In this document: positions 8,720 through 17,232 of the stretch, piece by piece | How positions within the stretch are numbered: the stretch's first letter is position 1 | Layout: every line of letters starts with the position of its first letter | DNA from: Clostridia bacterium | GTDB lineage: Bacteria > Bacillota > Clostridia > Christensenellales > UBA1242 | Assembly (NCBI GenBank): GCA_900753315.1 | Contig: CAADYP010000016.1 | Span: forward strand, 1-64,000 | Direction of reading: 5' to 3' | Length of the DNA stretch: 64,000 nt | Notes under the pieces: generated by a model | Seen by the model: the letters and a program-made list of their open reading frames with translations, nothing else | The model's database searches: none | Told to the model about the DNA's origin: nothing | Translations under genes and position numbers: made by a program

Positions 8720-9450
8720 TGGAAAAGGCGAGTAAAAACTTCATATTAGACATAAAAAAGCAAAAACGAGAAAACAAGTCTTTGCTTTTTTTGGATAATA
8801 TAAAGATTATTAAAGATGCAATTCAAAACAAATCAATAACCATTGATTGCATTTTGACATGTCTTGACAATTTGCCATTCGAGACTGAACCAAACACAAA
8901 AATTTATAAGGTTGAGCCATCTGTTTTGGAACAACTCGCAAACACAAAAACACCACAGAAAGTATTATGCATTGCATACCTTACACAAAATGTGGTAGAA
9001 AAACCAAAAACAAATTTTTTGGTTTTGGACGGACTTCAAGACCCAGGAAATGTTGGGACTTTGATTCGTTCGGCTTTTGCATGTGGCTTTGAATATATCT
9101 TTTTGGTTGATTCTGTTCGCAAAGAAAACGACAAACTCATTAGGAGTTCAGTCGGTGCTGTTTTTGATTCAAAAGTCAATCAAATGACAAGAAAAGACTT
9201 TTGTGATATGGCAAAAAAAGAAAATTTTAACTTGATTATGTGTGATATGAATGGTAAAAACATCTTTGAAACCGACATAACCAAACAAGTTGGTGTTGTT
9301 GTTGGAAATGAAGGTCAAGGCGTAAGTGACGAAATCGCAAATTTGTGTAATATGACCGTAAAAATTCCTATGAAACAGGGTATTGAAAGCCTAAATGCAG
9401 GGGTTAGCGGTTCAATAATCATGTATGAAATAAACAAAAAGAAGTTTTAA
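8719..9450 (+). CDS. TrmH/SpoU-family RNA 2'-O-methyltransferase
   Basis: SPOUT-class methyltransferase for rRNA or tRNA ribose, 243 residues. The three SpoU motifs are present: LDGLQDPGNVGTLIRSA (about 100-116), GVVVGNEGQGVSDEI (about 192) and IPMKQGIESLNAGVSGSI (about 215). An N-terminal substrate-binding domain of about 95 residues precedes them. It is coupled to rplT by a TAATG overlap, which hints at a ribosomal target, but the exact nucleotide cannot be told. Confidence 0.9.
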   Translation: MEKASKNFILDIKKQKRENKSLLFLDNIKIIKDAIQNKSITIDCILTCLDNLPFETEPNTKIYKVEPSVLEQLANTKTPQKVLCIAYLTQNVVEKPKTNFLVLDGLQDPGNVGTLIRSAFACGFEYIFLVDSVRKENDKLIRSSVGAVFDSKVNQMTRKDFCDMAKKENFNLIMCDMNGKNIFETDITKQVGVVVGNEGQGVSDEIANLCNMTVKIPMKQGIESLNAGVSGSIIMYEINKKKF

Positions 9451-9476
9451 GATTTTTTCTAAAACTTCTTTTTTAT
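9437..9476. terminator. Terminator between the methyltransferase and HEPN genes
   Basis: Thirteen-base arms AAAAGAAGTTTTA (9437-9449) and TAAAACTTCTTTT (9460-9472), followed by T on the + side and preceded by A on the same strand, so it can serve both convergent genes. Confidence 0.88.
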
Positions 9477-9516
9477 TTATATCTCTATTTCTAGTATCTT
9501 CAATATTATTATCTAA

Positions 9517-11049
9517 TTAAATTGTTCTATCTTCTCTCTTTGCTGTGCTAGAAGGCATAACTGTTGATTCATCGGTCTCTTTTGTCTCTGTTTCATCTGT
9601 GGTTACACTTTCTTTTGCTTCAAGTTCGGCTTTATGTATTTTGAAAACTTCAAAACATTTGTCTTTTACTTCTTCCAAATCACGAGAATGAATGGTAAAT
9701 TTATGTTCCAAAGTTTCGTCAGAATCAGACACTTGGTCAAAAATTTCAATCTTATCACCAACATTGTTTATATAATTTCCATGTACGATTGAATTTCTAA
9801 TACGACTGAGTGTCTTTTTCATATGTTTTTGTGTCAATTCTGCTTCTGTCACTCCATAAGTCTTGCAAGCAAGAGTTTTAATTATATCACAATCAGCAAT
9901 TTGTGTAAGCAAGTTGTTTTGTTCGGCAAGTTCAAGCATTGATACAACTTGTGTGGCAAGCATTTCTTTATAAACATACTCAAAATTTGAATTTGCATAC
10001 ATTGCTCTCAATGTTTCTTGAACATTGTTTTCATGAAATTGATAATCCTTTTCAACTATGTATTGTTTCAGACCATTAACATCTTTTCTTGCATAATCCA
10101 AATCACCAGGAATAGCAAGTCCAGTATCTTGAACATTTTTCAACTTCAAATATGCAAACTTATCTGAAAGCAAAACATTTTGAATTGCGGTATAAATTGC
10201 GAATTGATCAAACTTGTCAGTCTTCATTCTTTCTCGCATTTGGGTCGCATAAGCCTTGTATATATCATAAAATGCACGCATTTGCTCTGGGGTGAGATCA
10301 AGGTCTTGTGTTCCATTTTTCTCATCAAAAGTAATCAGTTTTTCTTTTCCAGCATCATAGCCATAGCATATTGGATAATGCTCAATGTTATTTTCATCAC
10401 CAAGCAAATCAAGCATCAAATCTTTGAATTTGTTATATGAAAGTGAAAGAGTTTTCTTTACTGGTTTTGGACGTTTGACCTTTGTTGTCCCATCTGGTGC
10501 AAAAGTAAAATATGATGGATAATAAAACTTCAAAGTGCAACATTCTTCAACCATTTCTCCCAACTGTTTTGCTAATATTGAAGATTTTGGAGCTAGTGTT
10601 CCAATAGTTTTATAATATTTTGAAATCTTCGCTTCATATGCTTTAAAATCAAACGATTGAATGACATCTCCATGGGCGATAGAATTGCAAATTTGTTTCA
10701 AAATGTTTGCACATTCTGCACCAGTCAATTCTGGTTCGGTTTTAAAAATTTCTGCCTTAAAAGTGGCAAATTTTGGATTTTTTTCTATTTCATCAAATTT
10801 AAAAAATTGCAATCTTTCTCTTATGTCCAACACAAAAATTCTTCTCGACAAACTCAATGCCAAAACGATTTTTGAAATCAAAACATCACTGCCTGCGACA
10901 TCGCCAACTTTTGGTGCACGCTTGTTTCTTCTTACTGAATCGTAAAAACTTGTAGTTGGGTCATTTTTCATTGTCTTATATGCTTCTACTGCAGCATCAA
11001 GATAATCAAAAAACAAAATTTCCTGTGTCAATTCGTCTTTTTCTATCAT
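9517..11049 (-). CDS. Protein of unknown function with two HEPN-like motifs
   Basis: 510 residues from the ATG at 11049, which has GGAGAG 9 bases upstream; a longer frame to 11148 lacks a site and would cross the promoter. Two similar segments stand out: CNSIAHGD near residues 121-128 and RNSIVHGN near 418-425. The second has the R-x4-H pattern of HEPN RNases; in the first Arg is replaced by Cys. Such motifs occur in abortive-infection and toxin proteins as well as in non-catalytic HEPN proteins. The protein is soluble, with a Thr/Glu-rich tail. It has its own promoter and no partner gene, so it is not an obvious toxin-antitoxin pair. Confidence 0.75.
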   Translation of the reverse strand: MIEKDELTQEILFFDYLDAAVEAYKTMKNDPTTSFYDSVRRNKRAPKVGDVAGSDVLISKIVLALSLSRRIFVLDIRERLQFFKFDEIEKNPKFATFKAEIFKTEPELTGAECANILKQICNSIAHGDVIQSFDFKAYEAKISKYYKTIGTLAPKSSILAKQLGEMVEECCTLKFYYPSYFTFAPDGTTKVKRPKPVKKTLSLSYNKFKDLMLDLLGDENNIEHYPICYGYDAGKEKLITFDEKNGTQDLDLTPEQMRAFYDIYKAYATQMRERMKTDKFDQFAIYTAIQNVLLSDKFAYLKLKNVQDTGLAIPGDLDYARKDVNGLKQYIVEKDYQFHENNVQETLRAMYANSNFEYVYKEMLATQVVSMLELAEQNNLLTQIADCDIIKTLACKTYGVTEAELTQKHMKKTLSRIRNSIVHGNYINNVGDKIEIFDQVSDSDETLEHKFTIHSRDLEEVKDKCFEVFKIHKAELEAKESVTTDETETKETDESTVMPSSTAKREDRTI

Positions 11050-11091
11050 AAAAAACACTCTCCAATGTGTGCTTATCGCACTCTCATATAT

Positions 11092-11120
11092 ATTATAACA
11101 TAAAGTTTTTATCGTTACAA
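11092..11120 (-). promoter_or_regulatory. Sigma-A promoter of the HEPN-like gene
   Basis: On the minus strand TTGTAA (11120-11115), 17 bases, then TATAAT (11097-11092). The leader of about 35 bases carries the GGAGAG site. Confidence 0.75.
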
Positions 11121-11141
11121 TAGCAAAATTAAAATTTTCAT

Positions 11142-11170
11142 TTGACAAGATTTAATTGATATATTATACT
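11142..11170 (+). promoter_or_regulatory. Sigma-A promoter of yebC
   Basis: TTGACA at 11142-11147, 17 bases, TATACT at 11165-11170. Divergent from the HEPN-gene promoter about 20 bases away. Confidence 0.88.
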
Positions 11171-11204
11171 ATAGGAGTTATAAACAAAAAAATAGGAGAT
11201 TATC

Positions 11205-11933
11205 ATGTCTGGACATTCAAAATGGCATAACATACAAGCCAAAAAAGGTAAAACTGATGCCGCTAGAGGCAAAATATTCACAAAAATTGGAAGAGAAATC
11301 GCTGTCTGCGTAAAAATGGGCGGAGCAGACCCTAACGTTAACAGCAAACTTAAAGACATCATTGCAAAAGCAAAGCAAAACAACATGCCAAACGATAGCA
11401 TTGAAAGATCAATCAAAAAAGCATCTGGAGAACTCGCTGGGGTAAACTACGAATCAATTACATACGAAGGCTATGGTGTAGGTGGCTCTGCTGTTATTGT
11501 TGAATGTCTTACTGACAACAAAAACAGAACAGCTGGCGATGTTCGTCACTCATTTGATAAACACGGCGGAAGTTTGGGCTCTACAAACTGTGTTTCTTAT
11601 CTTTTCAACAGAAAGGGAATTGTTGTTGTAGTTGATGTAGAAGATGTTGACACTTTGATTCTTGATGCGATTGAAGAAGGTGCAATTGACGTTGTTGAAG
11701 ATGAGGATGCAGTTGAAGTTATCACAGAACCAAATCAAGACGGAAAAATGCGTGAAGCACTTGAAAAGAAGGGTTACACAGTAATTTCTTCCGAAACAGC
11801 TCTCGTTCCTGATATGTATGTTGACTTAAATGAAGAACAACTTGGAAAATTCCAACGCATGGTTGATGCTCTTGAAGATTTGGATGATGTTCAAGAAGTT
11901 TATCACAATGTAAACCTTCCAGATGAAGAATAA
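11205..11933 (+). CDS. yebC: YebC/TACO1 family protein
   Basis: 242 residues, full length. Begins MSGHSKWHNIQAKKGKTDAA, the family hallmark, and keeps GGSLGSTNCVSYLF and the acidic C-terminal domain. Family members act as transcriptional regulators and, more recently, as translation factors that relieve stalling on proline stretches; which role applies here cannot be told. Neighbouring ruvC is a common arrangement in bacteria. It has its own promoter and terminator. Confidence 0.95.
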   Translation: MSGHSKWHNIQAKKGKTDAARGKIFTKIGREIAVCVKMGGADPNVNSKLKDIIAKAKQNNMPNDSIERSIKKASGELAGVNYESITYEGYGVGGSAVIVECLTDNKNRTAGDVRHSFDKHGGSLGSTNCVSYLFNRKGIVVVVDVEDVDTLILDAIEEGAIDVVEDEDAVEVITEPNQDGKMREALEKKGYTVISSETALVPDMYVDLNEEQLGKFQRMVDALEDLDDVQEVYHNVNLPDEE

Positions 11934-11983
11934 AACCTTTAAGTAATAAAACGACAATCGTTCAAAATCAGTTTTAATTATTA

Positions 11984-12018
11984 AAAATAGCAGATGTTTT
12001 TGTCTGCTATTTTATTTT
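11984..12018 (+). terminator. Terminator after yebC
   Basis: Perfect 11-base arms AAAATAGCAGA (11984-11994) and TCTGCTATTTT (12003-12013), loop of 8, T-rich tail. Confidence 0.92.
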
Positions 12019-12113
12019 TCCAACATTCTATTTTAAATATTTTTATCTTTAATTGCCCAAATTTTACTGTTTTAACAAAAGCGAACTAAAATGTTTTTAT
12101 AAGCTGTTTTCAT

Positions 12114-12142
12114 TTGACAAAATAGTCAATATTTATTAAAAT
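12114..12142 (+). promoter_or_regulatory. Sigma-A promoter of ruvC, apparently leaderless
   Basis: TTGACA at 12114-12119, 17 bases, TAAAAT at 12137-12142. Only 6 bases separate the -10 box from the ruvC ATG, so transcription should begin at the start codon. Confidence 0.8.
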
Positions 12143-12148
12143 TGTAAC

Positions 12149-12637
12149 ATGAGAATTTTAGGTATCGACCCTGGTTATGGGATTGTTGGATTTGGAATTA
12201 TTGATACAGACAAAAATAATGCTGTTGTTGATTATGGCGTTATTGAAACGCCAAAGGAAGAAACTTTCCCAGTTAGACTCCAACACATTGACGAATCTTT
12301 GCGTGTGATTTTTGAGACTTACAAACCAGATGAAGTTGCAATTGAAGAGTTGTTTTATTTCAAAAACCAAAAAACAGTCATTCAAGTTGCTCAAGCAAGG
12401 GGAGTTATTGTTCTTGCGAGCCAAAAATATTGTGGCAGAACTTTTGAATACACACCTATTCAAATTAAACAAGCACTCACCGGAAACGGCAGAGCAGACA
12501 AAAGACAAATGCAATTTATGGTTAAAAATGTTTTAGGGCTGGCTTCAATTCCAAAACCAGACGATGCTGCCGATGCCTTGGCAGTTGCATTGTGTCACAG
12601 TCAAATAAATCCTCGTCTCAATTTCAATATGATGTAA
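12149..12637 (+). CDS. ruvC: Holliday junction resolvase RuvC
   Basis: Endonuclease that cuts Holliday junctions paired with RuvAB. 162 residues. Acidic catalytic residues are visible in ILGIDPGYG (Asp near 6), AIEELFYFKNQKT (Glu near 66-67) and KPDDAADALAVALCH (two Asp near 139-143). No Shine-Dalgarno sequence is present; with the -10 box six bases upstream, the message looks leaderless. ruvA follows 71 bases later. Confidence 0.96.
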   Translation: MRILGIDPGYGIVGFGIIDTDKNNAVVDYGVIETPKEETFPVRLQHIDESLRVIFETYKPDEVAIEELFYFKNQKTVIQVAQARGVIVLASQKYCGRTFEYTPIQIKQALTGNGRADKRQMQFMVKNVLGLASIPKPDDAADALAVALCHSQINPRLNFNMM

Positions 12638-12708
12638 AATTGGAAAGAATTGACAAAATTTATTGAAAGTTAAAATTTTATTTTTTATGAAAACTTAAAG
12701 GAGAAATC

Positions 12709-13308
12709 ATGATAGCATTTTTGGTCGGCACTATCGAAGAAAAAAGAGAAAACTTGCTTACTATGGATGTAAACGGGGTGGGCTATGAACTCTCAATCTC
12801 AAACAACACTCTGGTAAGTTTGCCTATGGAAGGTGAAACTGCAAGGGTTTTGACATATTTGCAAGTCAGCGAAAATACTGGCGTTTGCTTATATGGATTT
12901 GCTACAACTGAAGAAAAAGCCATGTTTTTGAAACTTATAACTGTTTCAGGGATTGGACCAAAAATGGCAATAGGAATTTTGTCTGGCATGAAGCTTTCTG
13001 ATTTGATAGTTGCAATCATTAACGAAGATAGCAACATGCTTTCAAAAATCAAAGGTCTTGGAAAGAAAAGTGCCGAAAGAATTTGTTTGGAACTTAAAGA
13101 TAAAGTTTCTACAAATGGTTTGGCGATTGAAAACAACATTCAACTCTCTGGAAATTACAACGAGACTGCACTAAATGATGCTGTTGATACTTTGATAAAT
13201 TTGGGAGTAAACAAAAACGATGCCTACAAACTTGCTCGTAGCAAAGCAACTGAAAACACAACAGCCGAAGAAATCATCTTGAAAGTTTTGAAAGAACTTG
13301 GCAGATAA
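12709..13308 (+). CDS. ruvA: Holliday junction DNA helicase subunit RuvA
   Basis: Tetrameric junction-binding subunit of the RuvAB branch-migration motor. 199 residues: N-terminal OB-fold (1-62), tandem helix-hairpin-helix region with SGIGPKMAIGILSG and IKGLGKKSAERICLELKDK, flexible linker, and C-terminal RuvB-binding domain ending EIILKVLKELGR. AAAGGAG precedes the ATG. A TTGACA at 12650 may start its own transcript but has no well-spaced -10. Confidence 0.96.
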   Translation: MIAFLVGTIEEKRENLLTMDVNGVGYELSISNNTLVSLPMEGETARVLTYLQVSENTGVCLYGFATTEEKAMFLKLITVSGIGPKMAIGILSGMKLSDLIVAIINEDSNMLSKIKGLGKKSAERICLELKDKVSTNGLAIENNIQLSGNYNETALNDAVDTLINLGVNKNDAYKLARSKATENTTAEEIILKVLKELGR

Positions 13309-13353
13309 TAAAAACTTTTTGACTTTTGGCGTTTAAAATTAAAAACGAAACAT

Positions 13354-13418
13354 TTCACAAGTCACAAGATATAGTGTGTTACTCTTGTGAAGTAAATTGA
13401 ATAATACACAAAATATAG
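13354..13418. repeat. Composite dispersed motif, inverted pair, before ruvB
   Basis: Two copies of the window-wide motif face each other: on the minus strand GAGTAACACACTATATCTTG (13384-13365) and on the plus strand GAATAATACACAAAATATAG (13399-13418). An eight-base stem TTCACAAG/CTTGTGAA (13354-13361 and 13384-13391) encloses the first copy. The pair ends 14 bases before the ruvB ATG, so it would lie in the 5' leader if ruvB is read from ruvA. Confidence 0.6.
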
Positions 13419-13431
13419 AAAAGGAAACGAT

Positions 13432-14442
13432 ATGGAAGATAGATTTATTACAAGCACAAAAAATTGGACAGATGCCGAAATCGAAAACTCACTTAGACCC
13501 ACAAAACTCTCTGACTATGTAGGACAAGAAAAGGTTAAACAGAGTTTGGATATTTATATCAAAGCAGCAAAATCAAGAAAAGATGCTCTTGACCACGTTT
13601 TGTTGTATGGCCCACCAGGACTTGGAAAGACAACATTGTCACATATTATTGCAAATGAACTCGGTTCACAGTTTAAAATCACATCAGGGCCTGCTATCGA
13701 ACATGCCGCTGACCTTGCCGCTATTTTGACAAACTTAAACAAAAATGATGTTTTGTTTATTGATGAAATTCACAGACTCAACAAAAGTGTTGAAGAAATT
13801 TTGTATCCAGCTATGGAAGACTTTGCTCTGGATTTTATCGTAGGAAAGGGGCCTTCAGCAAAAAATATGCGTCTTAAAATCCAACCTTTCACTTTGATTG
13901 GCGCAACAACAAAAGCTGGTATGCTCACAAGTCCATTAAGAGACAGATTTGGTGTAATTTGTCGTTTGGAACTTTATGAAAATAACGAACTTCAAATCAT
14001 TATCAAGCGTTCTGCAAAGATTTTGAACATAGATATTGACGACCAAGCAAGTTTGGACATTGCAAAGCGTTCTCGTGGAACTCCACGTATTGCAAACCGT
14101 CTTTTGAAGCGTGTCAGAGACTATGCAGAAGTTTTGGGCTCTGGAAAAATCACAAAGGAAATTGCAGACCAAGCACTTGCAAAAATGGAAATTGATGATT
14201 TGGGACTCGACTTCATTGATAGAAAAATTTTGGAAAGTATTATTTACAAATTTGGCGGTGGGCCTGTCGGTCTTGACACTCTTTCAGCCACAATCAGTGA
14301 AGATGCAAGCACAATTGAAGATGTTTATGAGCCTTATCTCTTGCAGTTGGGATTTATTGCCAGAACTCCAAGGGGGCGTATTGCTCTTGAAAATGCTTAC
14401 AATCATTTGGGAATTTCTTTCCCAGAAAATAACAAAAAATAG
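13432..14442 (+). CDS. ruvB: Holliday junction DNA helicase RuvB
   Basis: AAA+ motor for branch migration. 336 residues. Walker A GPPGLGKTTLSH (about residue 60), Walker B VLFIDEIHRL (about 106), sensor stretch IGATTKAGMLTSPLRDRFG (about 160) and the C-terminal winged helix with GGPVGLDTLSATISED. AAAGGAA lies before the ATG. The 123-base gap from ruvA holds an inverted pair of the dispersed motif. queA starts 8 bases after the stop. Confidence 0.97.
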   Translation: MEDRFITSTKNWTDAEIENSLRPTKLSDYVGQEKVKQSLDIYIKAAKSRKDALDHVLLYGPPGLGKTTLSHIIANELGSQFKITSGPAIEHAADLAAILTNLNKNDVLFIDEIHRLNKSVEEILYPAMEDFALDFIVGKGPSAKNMRLKIQPFTLIGATTKAGMLTSPLRDRFGVICRLELYENNELQIIIKRSAKILNIDIDDQASLDIAKRSRGTPRIANRLLKRVRDYAEVLGSGKITKEIADQALAKMEIDDLGLDFIDRKILESIIYKFGGGPVGLDTLSATISEDASTIEDVYEPYLLQLGFIARTPRGRIALENAYNHLGISFPENNKK

Positions 14443-14450
14443 AGGATAAA

Positions 14451-15494
14451 ATGCAAAGAGAATTATTGCGTAGCACATATTATTATGATTTGCCAGAGGA
14501 GCAAATTGCACAAACTCCAATCGAACCAAGAGACCACTCAAGACTTTTGTGCTACAACAGGAAAACAGAAAAAATTGAACATAAACATTTCTATGATATC
14601 TTGGACTTTTTAAAACCAGGTGATGTTTTGGTAGTCAACAACAGCAAAGTTTTGCCAGCAAGGTTGTTTGGTTTCAAATCAACAACTGGTGCAAAAATCG
14701 AAATTTTGTTACAAAAACGCATTGATTTGAAAAACTGGGAAGTTATAGCAAAACCACAAAAAAGACTTGCTGTAGGAACTGAAATTGTTTTCAATGAAAA
14801 TATTAAATGTTTCGTTACAGAAATTGGTGACTATGGTTCTTGCAAAGTTAGATTTGAATATTCTGATGACAAGCCATTTGAAGCACATCTAATTGAAATT
14901 GGAACAATGCCACTTCCACCATATATCAAAGAAAAGCTTAAAAATCAAAACAGATATCAAACCGTTTATGCAAAAGTTGATGGTTCAAGTGCTGCTCCAA
15001 CTGCAGGACTTCATTTTACCAAAGAATTGATTGAAAAAATCAAGGCAAAAGGCGTTGAATTTGTTGAAGTATTGTTGCATGTTGGACTTGGGACTTTCCG
15101 TCCAGTAAAAGAAGACAACATCAAAGACCACGAAATGCACAGTGAATATTTTGAAATTTCTCCGGAAGTTGCGGATACAATAAACAAAGCCAAAGCCGAA
15201 GGAAGGAGAGTTATTGCTGTAGGCACAACATCAATCAGAGTTTTGGAAAGTGGTGTTGATGAAAATGGGAAACTTCAACCACAAAAGCGCGAAACAAAAA
15301 TTTTCATATACCCACCATACAAATTTAAAATGGTAGATGCTTTGATAACAAACTTCCACTTGCCAGAGAGCACATTGATTATGCTTATCTCTGCTTTCAT
15401 TGGTGACATAGACAAAACTTTGGATTTATACAAACTCGCTGTAAATGAAAAATATCGTTTCTTCAGTTTCGGCGATGCAATGTTCATTGAATGA
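14451..15494 (+). CDS. queA: S-adenosylmethionine:tRNA ribosyltransferase-isomerase
   Basis: Makes epoxyqueuosine in tRNA from the preQ1 base inserted by Tgt. 347 residues. Landmarks: YDLPEEQIAQTPIEPRDHSRLL at the N-terminus, VVNNSKVLPARL, GSSAAPTAGLHF and VGTTSIRVLES, all family-typical. It is 8 bases after ruvB and followed by tgt, the common ruvB-queA-tgt order. Confidence 0.97.
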   Translation: MQRELLRSTYYYDLPEEQIAQTPIEPRDHSRLLCYNRKTEKIEHKHFYDILDFLKPGDVLVVNNSKVLPARLFGFKSTTGAKIEILLQKRIDLKNWEVIAKPQKRLAVGTEIVFNENIKCFVTEIGDYGSCKVRFEYSDDKPFEAHLIEIGTMPLPPYIKEKLKNQNRYQTVYAKVDGSSAAPTAGLHFTKELIEKIKAKGVEFVEVLLHVGLGTFRPVKEDNIKDHEMHSEYFEISPEVADTINKAKAEGRRVIAVGTTSIRVLESGVDENGKLQPQKRETKIFIYPPYKFKMVDALITNFHLPESTLIMLISAFIGDIDKTLDLYKLAVNEKYRFFSFGDAMFIE

Positions 15495-15593
15495 AATATT
15501 AGATTTTCAATTTTACTTCAAATTTGATTTTTCAATGATTATTTATCAAATCTCAAACCAAACAAAATAAAAATCAAAAGGATAAAATTATAC

Positions 15594-16724
15594 ATGAAAG
15601 ATGTAAATTTTAGTTATGAAATAATAAAAGAATGTTCTAAAACTGGTGCACGAGCAGGCATTTTGCATACACCAAGAGGAGATATAAAGACTCCAGTCTT
15701 TATGCCAGTTGGCACACAAGCAACAGTAAAAGGTCTTAGACCAGAAGATTTAAATGATATGGGAGCACAGATTATTTTGTCAAACACATATCATCTTTTC
15801 TTGCGTCCTGGTGAAGACATTGTCGAGAAAGCAGGCGGGTTACACAAATTTATGAATTGGGAGAAACCAATACTTACAGATAGCGGTGGCTTTCAAGTTT
15901 TTTCATTGTCTGATTTGAGAAAAGTATCAGAGAAAGGCGTTGAATTTCGTTCGCACTTAAGTGGTGAAAAATTTATGATGACACCAGAACTCTGTATGCA
16001 TATTCAAGAAGCATTGGATAGCGATATAAACATGGCACTTGACCAATGCACAGAAGCGGGTGCAAGTTATGCCGAAGCAGAAAAAGCACGAGAACTCACA
16101 AAATCATGGCTTAAAAGATGCTATGAAGCACACAATGGCGGAAACCATGTTCTTTTTCCTATTGTCCAAGGTAATATGTATAAAGACCTTCGTGCAAAAT
16201 GCGTTGAAGACTGCAAACCTTATGCAAAATGCGGAATAGCAATTGGCGGACTTTCTGTTGGAGAAGAAAAATCAGTGATGTATGACATTTTGGATCTCTT
16301 AAATCCATTGCTTCCACACGATATGCCTAGATATTTGATGGGCGTAGGGAGTCCTGACTGTTTGCTTGAAGGTTTTTCAAGGGGAGTAGATATGATGGAC
16401 TGTGTTCTCGCAACAAGAATCGCAAGAAATGGAACAGCATTCTCAAGCACTGGCAAAATGGTAATAAAAAATTCTTCTTTCAAAGAAGATTTTAGACCAA
16501 TTGAAGAAGGTTGTAACTGTTATGCTTGCAAACATTTCAGCAGAGCATACATTAGACACTTAATCAATGCTGGAGAAATGTTAGGAGCAGAATTGCTTTC
16601 AATCCACAATCTCAGATTTTTGATTAGACTTGCAGAACAAAGCCGTGAAGCAATTTTGGGCGATTATTTTGCAGAATTCAAAGAAGACTTCTTGAGCAAA
16701 TATAAAATCACATCTGCTTTTTAG
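15594..16724 (+). CDS. tgt: Queuine/preQ1 tRNA-guanine transglycosylase
   Basis: Exchanges guanine 34 for preQ1 in GUN-anticodon tRNAs. 376 residues. The catalytic regions LTDSGGFQVFSL (Asp near 96) and ALDQCTEAGAS are present; zinc ligands are in CNCYACKHFSRAYIRHL with the distal His in SIHNLRFL. AAAAGGA precedes the ATG. The 99-base gap from queA is AT-rich and shows no clear signal. It closes this plus-strand block with a terminator. Confidence 0.97.
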   Translation: MKDVNFSYEIIKECSKTGARAGILHTPRGDIKTPVFMPVGTQATVKGLRPEDLNDMGAQIILSNTYHLFLRPGEDIVEKAGGLHKFMNWEKPILTDSGGFQVFSLSDLRKVSEKGVEFRSHLSGEKFMMTPELCMHIQEALDSDINMALDQCTEAGASYAEAEKARELTKSWLKRCYEAHNGGNHVLFPIVQGNMYKDLRAKCVEDCKPYAKCGIAIGGLSVGEEKSVMYDILDLLNPLLPHDMPRYLMGVGSPDCLLEGFSRGVDMMDCVLATRIARNGTAFSSTGKMVIKNSSFKEDFRPIEEGCNCYACKHFSRAYIRHLINAGEMLGAELLSIHNLRFLIRLAEQSREAILGDYFAEFKEDFLSKYKITSAF

Positions 16725-16728
16725 ATTT

Positions 16729-16756
16729 AAACCGCATCTTATCTTGCGGTTTTTCA
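16729..16756 (+). terminator. Terminator after tgt
   Basis: AAACCGCA (16729-16736) pairs with TGCGGTTT (16745-16752), loop of 8, followed by T residues. Confidence 0.88.
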
Positions 16757-16764
16757 TTTTGTAA

Positions 16765-16795
16765 TTGACAAAAAGATCAAGTTTTAAAATATAAT
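16765..16795 (+). promoter_or_regulatory. Orphan sigma-A-like promoter
   Basis: TTGACA (16765-16770) and TATAAT (16790-16795), both perfect, with a long spacer of 19 bases. No gene with a ribosome-binding site follows; the transcript would run into the palindrome at 16880-16991 and end at 17135-17206. Confidence 0.55.
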
Positions 16796-16879
16796 AGGGG
16801 TATTAAATTATAAACTTGATTTATTATCATTGTTGAATTAGCTTAAAACATGATACATTACACGAAAATTTTAAAGGCG

Positions 16880-16999
16880 ACAACATTTTTGTTGCATAAT
16901 ACTCGAACCAAATCTATTCGCAAAAGACAGGTTTTGCGAATAGATAATACATATTTTGAGTATTATGCAATTTCTAACTACAAAATGTTGTATTATGCA
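16880..16999. repeat. Nested three-level inverted repeat with GCATAATAC arms
   Basis: Three perfect arm pairs nest inside one another: ACAACATTTT (16880-16889) with AAAATGTTGT (16982-16991), TTGCATAATACTC (16892-16904) with GAGTATTATGCAA (16958-16970), and ATCTATTCGCAAAA (16912-16925) with TTTTGCGAATAGAT (16932-16945). The middle arms are the dispersed GCATAATAC motif; a further GTATTATGC copy at 16990-16998 overlaps the outer arm. Confidence 0.85.
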
Positions 17000-17134
17000 A
17001 TAAATCTTTTTTTACTTAACTCTTATAAATATTCATTTATTTTTTAATAAAATTTATATGTAATAATTTATCTTTTCAATATTGAAGATTTGCATACTAC
17101 TATCAATTTTAACAACATAATAACAAAAACGCAC

Positions 17135-17206
17135 AAAAAAACTTCTACATTTTGTTCTGTATCTAATTTAAAGTTAAAAATTAGATAATATCTGTAGAAG
17201 TTTTTT
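17135..17206. terminator. Large terminator hairpin with inner stem, downstream of iscU
   Basis: Outer arms AAAACTTCTACA (17138-17149) and TGTAGAAGTTTT (17193-17204) flanked by A and T runs; inner arms TATCTAATTT (17160-17169) and AAATTAGATA (17178-17187). It can end both the candidate RNA from the left and iscU from the right. Confidence 0.85.
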
Positions 17207-17232
17207 AACATTATTTATTGATATTTTGCATA

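Larger units (their letters stand above)
16803..17206 (+). ncRNA. Candidate structured non-coding RNA
   Basis: The 508-base gap between tgt and iscU has no supportable protein gene: the 65-codon frame at 16850 has no site and lies across the palindrome. It does hold, in order, a promoter-like pair with perfect hexamers, a 112-base nested inverted repeat, and a strong terminator, which is the layout of a small RNA gene of about 400 bases. It matches no RNA family I recognise. The alternative is a palindromic repeat or miniature element that happens to sit behind a promoter-like sequence. Confidence 0.4.

Noticed and set aside
12650..12676. Promoter for ruvA (TTGACA at 12650)
   Set aside because: The only -10-like sequence, TAAAAT at 12671, is 15 bases away, so support is too weak to list as a feature.
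16850..17047. 65-codon open frame in the tgt-iscU gap
   Set aside because: No ribosome-binding site, and the frame is laid across the nested palindrome, which better explains the sequence.
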